Source of the DNA: Crateriforma conspicua
Lineage (GTDB): Bacteria; Planctomycetota; Planctomycetia; Pirellulales; Pirellulaceae
Reading direction: 5' to 3'
Length of the DNA: 64,000 nt
Assembly (NCBI RefSeq): GCF_007752935.1
Contig: NZ_CP036319.1
Coordinates: 6,995,155-7,059,154, forward strand
Shown here: piece by piece, positions 9,748 through 18,912 of the stretch
Position numbering within the stretch: the stretch's first letter is position 1
How the letters are laid out: every line of letters starts with the position of its first letter
Made by a program: the position numbers and the translations under genes
The notes under the pieces: model-generated
The model's input: the letters and a program-made list of their open reading frames with translations, nothing else
The model's database searches: none
What the model was told of the DNA's origin: nothing

Positions 9748-11013
9748 ATGTTTCATTTCCCACGTCGCCGTGCTTCGGCCGCCGCTTTGATCTCAAGCAC
9801 TCGCCGTTTCGTTGCACTTCCCATGGTGATTTTGATGTCGGCAGGCAACTTCGTTTGTCCTTCGATGAGTAACGCACAAGAACCAGCCGACAGCGAAGCC
9901 CGCACCGCCCCGACCCCCGAGCAAATCGACTACTTTGGGATCACCAATCCTGACAAACTGAGTGCGGCAACCAAACGTGCGCTTCAGTGGAAGAATCTGG
10001 ACAACGATTGGTACGTCCAATTCACCGTCAAGGATCTGAAAGGCGACTTGGCCTACGAAGAAGGTATCGTGCGGCGTGACCCCAGTGCGGTCATCAAAGA
10101 AAATGGCCAGTACTACGTCTGGTATTCACGCAGCACGGGCCCCAGCCAGGGCTTCGCCGGTGACATCGACAAGGACAAGGTCTTTCCCTGGGACCGATGT
10201 GATCTCTGGTATGCAACCTCCCAAGACGGTTGGACGTGGAAGGAACAAGGCCCCGCGGTCAAACGTGGTAAGCCCGGCAGCTACGACGACCGTTCGGTGT
10301 TCACTTGTGAAATCATGAAACATGATGGCAAGTTCTATCTGTGTTACCAAACGGTCAAATCACCGTACAACATTCGCGTGAAGAACCAAGTCGGTTTGGC
10401 CTGGGCCGATTCGCCGGACGGACCATGGACGAAAAGCGAAGAACCAATCCTTAGCCCAGCGAACAATGGAATCTGGAAAGGGGAAGAACAGAACCGCTTT
10501 TTGGTTGAAAAGAAAGGCGATTTCGACAGCCACAAAGTTCATGACCCTTGCATCATTCCCTTCAAAGGCAGATTCTATTTGTACTACAAAGGCGAACAGA
10601 TGGGCGAAGAAATCAATTTCGGCGGCCGCATGATTCGCCACGGCGTGGCCATCGCGGATGACCCCAAAGGCCCCTACATCAAATCGCCTTACAACCCCAT
10701 CAGCAACAGTGGCCACGAAGTGTGTGTGTGGAAATACAACGGCGGCATCGCATCAATGATCACCACCGATGGCCCGGAACGAAACACGATTCAGTGGTCG
10801 CCCGACGGCATCAACTTTGAAATCATGTCACACATCAAAGATGCCCCTCACGCGATCGGATTGAATCGGTCACTGGACAACGAATCAGCCCCGACAGCGA
10901 TCTTGCAATGGGGACTGACACACCAATATCGCACCGGCGATTATCAATACATTCGCCGTTTCAGCGGGGTCAACCTGCGGCACCACACGGCCAAAGGCGA
11001 AGACGCCAAGTAA
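9748..11013 (+). CDS. Exported five-bladed beta-propeller glycosidase, GH117-like
   Basis: 421 residues from ATG 9748; a longer frame begins at 9616 but contains the terminator at 9672. The N-terminus has an arginine-rich region and then a hydrophobic stretch ending in SMSNAQ, a Sec-type signal peptide. Blade motifs include [47 protein letters not shown] and [18 protein letters not shown]. These match my recollection of GH117 alpha-1,3-(3,6-anhydro)-L-galactosidases more than generic GH43. Acidic residues at blade starts (RRDP, YDDR, HDPC) fit the active-site pattern. It would act in the periplasm or outside on algal oligosaccharides. The fold is secure; the family number is likely. Confidence 0.72.
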   Translation: MFHFPRRRASAAALISSTRRFVALPMVILMSAGNFVCPSMSNAQEPADSEARTAPTPEQIDYFGITNPDKLSAATKRALQWKNLDNDWYVQFTVKDLKGDLAYEEGIVRRDPSAVIKENGQYYVWYSRSTGPSQGFAGDIDKDKVFPWDRCDLWYATSQDGWTWKEQGPAVKRGKPGSYDDRSVFTCEIMKHDGKFYLCYQTVKSPYNIRVKNQVGLAWADSPDGPWTKSEEPILSPANNGIWKGEEQNRFLVEKKGDFDSHKVHDPCIIPFKGRFYLYYKGEQMGEEINFGGRMIRHGVAIADDPKGPYIKSPYNPISNSGHEVCVWKYNGGIASMITTDGPERNTIQWSPDGINFEIMSHIKDAPHAIGLNRSLDNESAPTAILQWGLTHQYRTGDYQYIRRFSGVNLRHHTAKGEDAK

Positions 11014-11225
11014 CATCAATGGTCGGCAGTCCCAACCGGCCAATCCACCGATGCCTGAGCGTCACGGACGACGCATCGAGCATTGGTTGAACTGGTTTTT
11101 CGCAGGAAAAATCCGTTTCCCTGATTGGGAATCACTCTCATGCACTGCGGCAAGCCACCATCTACCGGAAGCCTGCCGTAGCGTTTCCGGACACACACTT
11201 TCTGCCGCCCCGATGCCGCGATCGT

Positions 11226-13682
11226 TCAGAATCGGTCTTTCAGGTCATAGCTGGCATCGACCTCGGTCTGCAGATCGATGGTCTTGTTCCCGTAGCGGAC
11301 TTGGCACGGTCGACCGATGCGGGAATGTAGCTTTGCAACCGCCAGCTTTCCATCCTTCCAGGTGATATCGACCTCAAAACCGCCTCGGGCACGCAGTCCC
11401 TTCACCGCACCCTCGCCCCACGCCATGGGCAATGCGGGAAGCAAGACGATCACGGGCAAGCCATCGTTTGCCTGCTCATGAGACTGCAACAACATTTCAG
11501 CGATCCCGGCGGTCGCCCCTAAGTTACCATCGATCTGGAACGGCGGGTGGGTATCAAAAAAGTTTGGAAGCGTCGACTTGATCAACAGGGCGTGAAGATT
11601 CTCATCGCATTTTTCGCCATCCAACAACCTAGCGTAGAAGTTGATGATCCACGCTCGGCTCCAACCAGTATGTCCGCCACCATGGGCCAATCGGTGGTCG
11701 ATCGTCTTCCGCGCTGCCGCGGCCCACTGCGGCGTCGTCCCAGGCGAAATCTGCCACGAGGGGTGCAGCGCATATAGATGCGATACATGACGATGCCCCT
11801 TCGCCACCTCTTCCAAGCCTTCCTGCCACTCAAGCACTCGCCCATCCGCTCCGACCTTGACCGGATCCGCCAATCGGGCGCGAAGATCAATCAGCTGTTC
11901 CCGAAATTCGCGATCCTTATCCAAAACCTCTGACGCCAAAATGCAATGCGTGAACAGCTCATAAATGATCTGTTGATCCATTGCAGGTCCCATCGAAAGC
12001 GCACCGTGACTGCCGTCGGGGGCTTGAATGTTGTTCTCTGGTGATGTCGTCGGCCCCGACACCAATTTTCCGGTCGACGGATCTTCCACCAGAAAATCGA
12101 CGAAGAATTCTGCCGATTCTTTCATCAACGGATACGCACGTTCTTCCAAAAACTCGCGATCACCAGAAAACAACCACCGCTCCCAAAACTGACGCAAACA
12201 CCACGCCGGTCCGGTTACCCACATCCCGTACCGCGGCTTGCCAAAAATCGAGCTGTTGGCCCACAAATCGGACGTGTGACCTGCGACAAAGCCATTGCAA
12301 CCAAACATCGTTTTGGCCGTTTTTCGACCGCTAGGCACCAACGATTCGACGAAATCGAAAAACGGTTCATGGCACTCAGCCAAGTTGCAAGACTGAGCCA
12401 TCCAGTAGTTCATCTGGATATTGATATTGATGTGATAATCGGCATTCCAAGGCGGGCTGAATCCGTCGGCCCAAAGACCCTGCAAGTTTGCCGCCGAGCA
12501 ACCCGGGCGTGAACTGGATATCAACAAATAGCGACCGAACTGAAAGTAGAGTGCATACAGTTGCGGGTCGCTGTGCCCCTGCTCCAAAGCGGCCAACCGA
12601 ACATCCGTTGGTTGATTCTCCGTTTCACCGTCACCCAAATGAAGCGACACTCGCCTGAACAGTCGGCGATGTTCGGTCACGTGGTCACGATACAAACGAT
12701 CAAAGGCTTTCCCGGCGGCCTCGGCCAATTGCGTCTGGCTGACTCCCAAAGGATCTTCATCACGAAAGCTGGTCGCTGCGGTCAGCAGGATGACCGCTGC
12801 GTCAGCACCTGCCACTTGCAGCTTTCCATCCATCGCCGTGACGGTCCCGCCCTCGGGAACGATTTTCATTCGAGCGGCGAACCGCACACCTTGCGAATGT
12901 GTTGGAAACCCTTGCGTATCTTGCCGGCGGGTGTTCGTACTGCGGGCTTGGCCAGACATGACCAGTTCGGCATCACCCAAACTTTCAACCTCCGCGTGAT
13001 GCTGACGTTGCAATCGAGCATCAAAATTGACCTTCCCAGGCTTGTCGCTGCTGATTCGCACGACGATACACTGATCCACGGGACTTGAGAAAACTTCCCG
13101 CAGATAGCCGACACCATCCACTTCGTAGCGAACCCGGGCCACCGCTTGGTCTAAATCCAGATCCCGCCGATAGTTCACCACTTTGACAGCATCCGGGAAC
13201 GTCAGCTCCAAATCGCCCAGTGTCTGGTAGGTGTGGGTACCCGATGGCAAACGCACGCTCAAGAACTTGTCGGCAATCAGCTTTTCGGCTTCACCGTACC
13301 GATCCGCGAACATCAACTCGCGTGCCTGTTTCAGCACTTCGGGACCGTTGGGCATCATGTGGTCAAACTTGGCACCGGACCAAAGCGAATCTTCGTTCAG
13401 CTGGATCCACTCGCGGTTCACCCCGCCATAGACCATACCGCCCAAACGTCCGTTGCCGATTGGCAATGCTTCGTTCCAATTTCGCGCCGGTTGCCGATAC
13501 CACATCACGCTGGGCGCATCCGGTGCAACGGCTTGTCCCGTCAACTCACTGGCAGACTCCTCCAACAGTGCTGCACGCCCGTCGCTTAACCTTGCGCCGG
13601 ATGGCACCACCGCGTCGACATGACCGATCACACCGGCAACGAACCAAGTTGCCAACAAGCATCGATTGAACAAAGCAATCAT
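11226..13682 (-). CDS. Glycoside hydrolase family 95 alpha-L-fucosidase (or related)
   Basis: 818 residues with an N-terminal signal peptide (CLLATWFVAGVIGHVDA). The GH95 hallmark PARNWNEALPIGNGRLGGMV is followed by QLNEDSLWSG. The catalytic (alpha/alpha)6 domain shows ININIQMNYWMAQSCNL, GHRHVSHLYALHP and NLGATAGIAEMLLQS. GH95 enzymes release L-fucose (some L-galactose) by inversion. It lies 106 bp downstream of the sulfatase on the same strand and converges with the GH117-like gene. Together with the upstream cluster, which has an AldA-like enzyme, it suggests that released L-fucose is oxidised by this organism. The family is very sure; the natural glycan is inferred. Confidence 0.92.
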   Translation of the reverse strand: MIALFNRCLLATWFVAGVIGHVDAVVPSGARLSDGRAALLEESASELTGQAVAPDAPSVMWYRQPARNWNEALPIGNGRLGGMVYGGVNREWIQLNEDSLWSGAKFDHMMPNGPEVLKQARELMFADRYGEAEKLIADKFLSVRLPSGTHTYQTLGDLELTFPDAVKVVNYRRDLDLDQAVARVRYEVDGVGYLREVFSSPVDQCIVVRISSDKPGKVNFDARLQRQHHAEVESLGDAELVMSGQARSTNTRRQDTQGFPTHSQGVRFAARMKIVPEGGTVTAMDGKLQVAGADAAVILLTAATSFRDEDPLGVSQTQLAEAAGKAFDRLYRDHVTEHRRLFRRVSLHLGDGETENQPTDVRLAALEQGHSDPQLYALYFQFGRYLLISSSRPGCSAANLQGLWADGFSPPWNADYHININIQMNYWMAQSCNLAECHEPFFDFVESLVPSGRKTAKTMFGCNGFVAGHTSDLWANSSIFGKPRYGMWVTGPAWCLRQFWERWLFSGDREFLEERAYPLMKESAEFFVDFLVEDPSTGKLVSGPTTSPENNIQAPDGSHGALSMGPAMDQQIIYELFTHCILASEVLDKDREFREQLIDLRARLADPVKVGADGRVLEWQEGLEEVAKGHRHVSHLYALHPSWQISPGTTPQWAAAARKTIDHRLAHGGGHTGWSRAWIINFYARLLDGEKCDENLHALLIKSTLPNFFDTHPPFQIDGNLGATAGIAEMLLQSHEQANDGLPVIVLLPALPMAWGEGAVKGLRARGGFEVDITWKDGKLAVAKLHSRIGRPCQVRYGNKTIDLQTEVDASYDLKDRF

Positions 13683-13788
13683 TGGACCATTTCATCGTTG
13701 GAAGCTATTAAGACACTCGACAAAATCATTTCGCCGAGCCGTCGATTTTTCGGAGAACTCGTCGGCCCTACTGAAGACATAGAAAACG

Positions 13789-15609
13789 CTACTCCAAGAA
13801 CGTCACCACCACATAGAACGCACCGATTTCTCCTTGGTTGATCTCGAAGACCGGTGAAAGTCGGTGGGATCCTTTGGCCAGCTTGGTTTCAAAACGAATC
13901 TCCCGATCGTCGTCCGAAACACCCTGACGATCCAGGTCTCGGTCATCGATCCGTAGGACCGCCGCGGTCGCGTTGATCGTGTTCCCTGGAGTCGTCCGAA
14001 ACGCGGCCGTAGCACCGGGCACGTTGGGTCCGGGCGGGAGCGACGCATTGATTGCCATTCCTGACTCCACAGGCCAACGCCGAAGAGATATTTGATAGTT
14101 CCCGTCTCGCACCACTTTGACTGCCCAATGGCCAAGGTGACGAAGCTTCTCATCCTTGCCGGTGCCACGGTCGGCCTCTCGGATTGCCCCTTGATGCCAC
14201 GGGGGATAGGCCTTTTGAATCCAATCGTGCGCGGTCAGACTTACCACCGGATGATCGGGATGCCCCAGGTAGATCTCGGTTGTCTGTGAAAACGTCGGTT
14301 TCAATTCCGCCCACCACTGTTCGTAGAACTCTCGCATTTCACGAACCACCTCCGGGTGATCTGCTGCAATGTTTTTCCTTTGTCCCGGATCGCTGGAAAC
14401 GTCATAAAGCTCTTTGCGATTCACCAGACGATACTTCTGTGACATCACCGATGAACTTCGCCACTTGATCGGATCTCGGACACGCTGTGAATCGGTGATC
14501 ACAAACCGCTTGGGCCAATCGACGTCTTGCTTGGGGTCCAGCAAACTGGCGATCGAAACACCATCGAACACCACATCGTCTGGCTTTTCGACACCCGTTA
14601 ACTCCAGCAGTGTCGGGACCACGTCCACGGCATGCGTCAATTCATCGATGTCATGCTGTTTGGTGAAGCCTCCGGCCGGCCAATGCACAAAGAAGGGGAC
14701 TCGGTGTCCGCCTTCATAGGGACTGCCCTTTCCGCCTCTCATACCGGCGTTAAAAATTTTCGCCCCGCTGGCCGTTCCGTTGTCCGTCGTGAAGATGAAA
14801 ATCGTATCGTCAGCGATTCCCAAATCTTCAAGCAACCGACGCGTCTGTCCAACATTGTCATCGATGTTGGTGATCATCCCATAGAATGCGGCAATGCCAT
14901 CGGATTGCTCCGGGTACATGTCCATGTACTTCGGTGGACAGTGCAGCGGCTTGTGCGGTGCGTTGGTGGAAATGTAGGCGAAGAACGGCTTTTCCTGCCT
15001 CGCACAATCAGAGATGAACGCGTTTGCCTTGTCGAAGAACACATCCGTGCAGAATCCTTTGGCTGCGGCGATCCTGCCGTTATGAAAATAGGAACCATCA
15101 AAGTAGGCGTTATCCCAAACATCCGGCGTTTGACCGATACCGCCACCCCCATGCCGGTAAACTTCCGTAAAACCACGGTCCTCGGGGCGATAAGGAAAGT
15201 TGTCACCCAGATGCCACTTTCCAAACATGCCGGTTTCGTATCCCGCGTCCGAAAACATCTGCCCCACGGTGACCTCGTTTTCTCGCAACATTGATCGCCC
15301 CATGATCGTGTGCCAGACTCCCGTGCGATTCGTCCAGTGCCCCGTTAGCAATGCACAGCGTGTCGGTGAACAGGTCGGCGCGACATGGTAATCGCTCAAA
15401 CCTGAACTCTCTGACGCCAAAAGATCGATGTTGGGGGTCTTGATGATCGGGTTGCCCGTACAGCCCAGGTCGCCATAACCTTGGTCATCGGAAATGACGA
15501 TCACAACGTTCGGTGACATGGCGGATACCGTGCATGTCAAAACGATGCCCAGCAAGGCCAGGACCGTGGGCCGGACGACGTTGGACAGCGGGGTTCGTCG
15601 TAGATTCAT
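13789..15609 (-). CDS. Exported type I sulfatase
   Basis: 606 residues from ATG at 15609; the frame is open to 15717, but this start gives a proper signal peptide (VLALLGIVLTCTVSAMS). The formylglycine motif CSPTRCALLTG lies near residue 85. Calcium ligands are in VISDDQGYGD and FTTDNGT, and the active-site block GKWHLGD is present. It hydrolyses sulfate esters after conversion of the first motif Cys to formylglycine. The C-terminal extension beyond the sulfatase core (about 150 residues, IRFETKLAKGSHRLSP) resembles the add-on of many planctomycete sulfatases. The GH95 gene follows in the same direction, so desulfation and defucosylation are probably co-expressed. Confidence 0.94.
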   Translation of the reverse strand: MNLRRTPLSNVVRPTVLALLGIVLTCTVSAMSPNVVIVISDDQGYGDLGCTGNPIIKTPNIDLLASESSGLSDYHVAPTCSPTRCALLTGHWTNRTGVWHTIMGRSMLRENEVTVGQMFSDAGYETGMFGKWHLGDNFPYRPEDRGFTEVYRHGGGGIGQTPDVWDNAYFDGSYFHNGRIAAAKGFCTDVFFDKANAFISDCARQEKPFFAYISTNAPHKPLHCPPKYMDMYPEQSDGIAAFYGMITNIDDNVGQTRRLLEDLGIADDTIFIFTTDNGTASGAKIFNAGMRGGKGSPYEGGHRVPFFVHWPAGGFTKQHDIDELTHAVDVVPTLLELTGVEKPDDVVFDGVSIASLLDPKQDVDWPKRFVITDSQRVRDPIKWRSSSVMSQKYRLVNRKELYDVSSDPGQRKNIAADHPEVVREMREFYEQWWAELKPTFSQTTEIYLGHPDHPVVSLTAHDWIQKAYPPWHQGAIREADRGTGKDEKLRHLGHWAVKVVRDGNYQISLRRWPVESGMAINASLPPGPNVPGATAAFRTTPGNTINATAAVLRIDDRDLDRQGVSDDDREIRFETKLAKGSHRLSPVFEINQGEIGAFYVVVTFLE

Positions 15610-16162
15610 CCTTGAATGACGGTGGTTCACAGGTACCGAAGGTGCAGAAGACGCGAAAGGCGAAAGACTCAGAAGTTTGGTGACGGATCCAATCGCAGCT
15701 ATCATCGAAAAACCCAAGATTCGCCGGCGATGTTGGTAAAGCCGAACCCGATAAGCTGGCCGTACTCATCACGCGGTGCGTCGGGCAAGTCGGTCGATTC
15801 GGCCGGGCCGTTCCCGACCCTACAGGAACGTCACTTTGGCGTTGCTGCGGGGCGAACGGTTACACTGTTTTGCTTGGAACGGTTCTTGGTTGCGACGGAT
15901 GCCCGTGCGTTTCAGCGTAGCCGGCAACAATTGTCGTTGAAGGAGGAATCACGCCAACATGCTAATGATTTGCGGCGTCGTGATCTCGGAACCTGCAGCA
16001 TCCGCCGACCGCTACGGACAGAACGTCGCAGCCAATGTTCAAACCAATCCGGTGTTCAGATTGCTCCGCGATCGATGCAACAAGTCCAGATCGATTCTTT
16101 TGTACGATGGTGACCAACCGGCATACTCAGCTGCGTTTTTCCATGCGATGGGACTTCATTTC

Positions 16163-17008
16163 ATGTTTCGGACCGTTTGCTTTGTCGCCTTTCTTGTGAC
16201 CGTCGTGGTTGTCATGGTGAATCTTGGAACGCCCTGCGCGGCGGCTGACTATGACGTTTACCTGTTGGCCGGACAGTCCAACATGGACGGCCGGGGGCTG
16301 GTGAGCGAATTGCCCGCCGAAGATCAGCAGACCCCCATCGATCGCGTCATCATCTTCTATCGAAACGTTTCCGGATCCAGTGACGGTTGGCAGCCCTTGG
16401 TGCCCGGGTTCAGCATTCCGCCGAAGTACAAGGGCGAACTTCCGTCGCCAACGTTCGGGCCAGAGATTGGATTTGCCCGCATCATGACGCAGGATCACCC
16501 CGATCGTCAGATTGCACTGATCAAAGGATCCAAGGGCGGTACCAGTCTGCGTGCGGATTGGAAGCCGGGAATCGCATCCAACGTGGAAAGCCAGGGACCT
16601 CGCTATCGCGACTTCATCGAAACCATCCTGGTCGCGACGCAACAGTTGATCGACCGTGGTGACCAGTTCCATTTTCGCGGAATGCTATGGCACCAGGGCG
16701 AGTCGGACGCAAAGTCGAAAACGGAGACCTACCGACAACAACTGACGCACTTGATCCAACGCGTACGTGAAGACGTGGGCGTCGCCGATTTGCCGGTGGT
16801 CGTCGGCGAAGTTTTCGACAATGGCCAGCGAGACAATGTGCGTGCGGCAACGCAAGCCGTTGCCGCCAATCACCCTGGTGTGGCCCTGGTTTCATCCGAA
16901 GGCACCACCACGTCCGATCCCGGCACGCACTTTGATACCGGGAGCCAATTGCTGTTGGGAAAACGCTATGCCGAAGCGATGAAGACGCTGTTGGCTGACC
17001 AGCACTGA
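16163..17008 (+). CDS. SASA/DUF303-type carbohydrate acetylesterase
   Basis: 281 residues from ATG 16163, which gives a clean signal peptide (FVAFLVTVVVVMVNLGTPCAA). In-frame ATGs also occur at 16148 and 15959; the latter has a good AAGGAGG about 11 bases upstream but would add 68 residues ahead of the export signal. The catalytic Ser lies in LLAGQSNMDGRG, and MLWHQGESDA carries the second conserved block; this is the sialate-O-acetylesterase/DUF303 fold. These exported esterases deacetylate sugars. It is divergent from the sulfatase and ends just before a tRNA on the other strand. Function is sure at family level; the start is unsure. Confidence 0.82.
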   Translation: MFRTVCFVAFLVTVVVVMVNLGTPCAAADYDVYLLAGQSNMDGRGLVSELPAEDQQTPIDRVIIFYRNVSGSSDGWQPLVPGFSIPPKYKGELPSPTFGPEIGFARIMTQDHPDRQIALIKGSKGGTSLRADWKPGIASNVESQGPRYRDFIETILVATQQLIDRGDQFHFRGMLWHQGESDAKSKTETYRQQLTHLIQRVREDVGVADLPVVVGEVFDNGQRDNVRAATQAVAANHPGVALVSSEGTTTSDPGTHFDTGSQLLLGKRYAEAMKTLLADQH

Positions 17009-17034
17009 GCCGACAAAAACGTTCGACGCAGCAG

Positions 17035-17107
17035 CACCCACGGCAGGATTCGAACCTGCGACCTTAGCTTTAGGAAAGCTCTGCTCTATCCCCTGAGCTA
17101 CGCGGGC
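17035..17107 (-). tRNA. tRNA-Arg (anticodon CCT)
   Basis: The minus strand folds as a full cloverleaf. Acceptor GCCCGCG (17107-17101) pairs with CGTGGGT using two G-T wobbles. The D-stem is GCTC/GAGC, the anticodon loop TTCCTAA, and the T-arm GCAGG-TTCGAAT-CCTGC. The anticodon stem has a G-A mismatch at its outer pair. CCA is not encoded. Anticodon CCT reads AGG (Arg). Confidence 0.93.
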
Positions 17108-17376
17108 GTCGGCGGGAGCTTGCGAGTACCGCGATCCCACCGATCGGGCGATAGTCTAGCGAACATCCACCGGGCCCTGTAGTGACGCGTGCTTCCCTCG
17201 TGGACACGAATCGCTGCGATCAATACGCCATCGCTGGATCGGAAATCCGATCACCCGCGAGACTCATGGTGGCTTTCAAAATCACCGCTTTCCCAGACAC
17301 AGACGAACGACATCAATTAAGGTATAGGGGACACTAAACCACCCGACGACCACAGGCTCCCACACACGGTGTCCTG

Positions 17377-18747
17377 ATGTACAGATCCCTTTTTTTGTTC
17401 GGCTGCACCATCGTGTTGATGTCCGCGCGCGCCGCGGACGCCGATGTCGTTTTGGACTGGAACGCCACCGCGAGCGATGTGCTGGTCGCTGACCAGACGT
17501 ATCAAAATCCTGGGATGGCATCGCGAACCATGGCGATGGTCAACATTGCCATCCATGATGCGTTGGCGGCAAGCGGTGTGGGCAGCGGAACCTTCTATTC
17601 CTACAACAGCCTGCCGTCGACACAGTCGGCGTTGGCCAACGCAACGGCCGCAACCGCCGCCCACACGGTTCTGTCATCGATCTACTCTGGCCAACAGGGA
17701 TCGCTGGACGCCGCACTGGATCAGGCCTTGGCCGGACACAGCATGGCCGACCGATCCACCGCAATGGCTGCCGGACAAGCCATCGGACAGACGGTCGTCG
17801 CCGCTCGTGCCAACGACGGCTTCAACACCAACGTGCAATACCAGCCGACCAACACGGTTGGCCATTGGCAGCCCGACCCGATCAACAGTTCACAACAGGC
17901 GTGGGGACCGAACTGGGGTGACGTCCAAACCTTTTGCCTGCCATCGGTCCAACCGTTCCTTCCTGCGGCGCCCCCGGCAATCACAAGCCAACAGTACGCC
18001 AGCGCTTTCAATGAAGTCAAATCACTGGGATCGGTAAACAGCACCGAACGGACGAAAGAGCAAACGGATATCGGCAAGTTCTGGGCCTATGACCGACTGG
18101 GGATGGGAACGCCGATGCGACTGTACAACCAAGCCCTTCGAAACATCGCCGAGTCGCAAATCAACGCCGAGGGACGCATCAATAACGTGTCGGAAAACGC
18201 CGACTTGTTTGCCAAAGCAACCGTCGCAATGGCGGACGCGGGCATCGTCGCTTGGAACGCAAAATTCGAACACGATCTGTGGCGTCCCGTGACGGGAATT
18301 CGCGAAGCAGACCAAGACGAGAATCCTGATACCGTGGCAGATCCAAACTGGACACCACTGGGTGCACCGGAGATCAATGGGCCCAACTTCACCCCGCCGT
18401 TCCCGACCTACATTTCAGGCCACGCGACGTTCGGCGGCGCAATGTTCACGACGATTGCCGAATTCTACGACACCAACGAAGTCACATTTTCTTTGGAAAG
18501 CGACGAACTTCCCGGCATGATTCGGACGTTTGATCGTCTGTCCGATGCGATGGCCGAAAACGGACGCAGCCGTGTCTACCTGGGCATCCACTGGAACTAT
18601 GACGACACCGTTGGCCAAACCACGGGAGCCAACATCGCCCAGTTTATCACCAGCCAGCCGTTTACCGCCGCCGCTGTGCCCGAACCGAGCGGCCTGGCCA
18701 TTTTGGTGGTCATCGGCATTCATGCGGCCAGGCGTCGACGACGCTAG
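17377..18747 (+). CDS. Vanadium haloperoxidase-like (PAP2 superfamily) protein with PEP-CTERM tail
   Basis: 456 residues: signal peptide at 1-22, then a helical domain with the vanadate/phosphate-binding residues of the haloperoxidase/PAP2 fold. These are Lys and Arg in KFEHDLWRP, FPTYISGHATF near residue 345, and RVYLGIHWNYDD near residue 400 with the axial-type His. The C-terminus is VPEPSGL, a hydrophobic helix and RRRRR, a classic PEP-CTERM sorting signal that an exosortase would process. It probably acts at the cell surface, either as a halogenating peroxidase or as an acid phosphatase; sequence alone does not separate these. No exosortase gene is in the window. Confidence 0.87.
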   Translation: MYRSLFLFGCTIVLMSARAADADVVLDWNATASDVLVADQTYQNPGMASRTMAMVNIAIHDALAASGVGSGTFYSYNSLPSTQSALANATAATAAHTVLSSIYSGQQGSLDAALDQALAGHSMADRSTAMAAGQAIGQTVVAARANDGFNTNVQYQPTNTVGHWQPDPINSSQQAWGPNWGDVQTFCLPSVQPFLPAAPPAITSQQYASAFNEVKSLGSVNSTERTKEQTDIGKFWAYDRLGMGTPMRLYNQALRNIAESQINAEGRINNVSENADLFAKATVAMADAGIVAWNAKFEHDLWRPVTGIREADQDENPDTVADPNWTPLGAPEINGPNFTPPFPTYISGHATFGGAMFTTIAEFYDTNEVTFSLESDELPGMIRTFDRLSDAMAENGRSRVYLGIHWNYDDTVGQTTGANIAQFITSQPFTAAAVPEPSGLAILVVIGIHAARRRRR

Positions 18748-18912
18748 CTTTGCGTCGCAATCCCAGCGTTTTTCGGGCCGGGTCTCTCTGCCGCGATCGT
18801 GCTCGGACTTTCCAAAACGCGAATTCGGGCGGTCGAGATGCTTCCGACGAAACCGCCTTTCTTTTGCTATGTTGATGGGGCATCGAAACATTTCACGCAC
18901 GGAAGATTCGAA

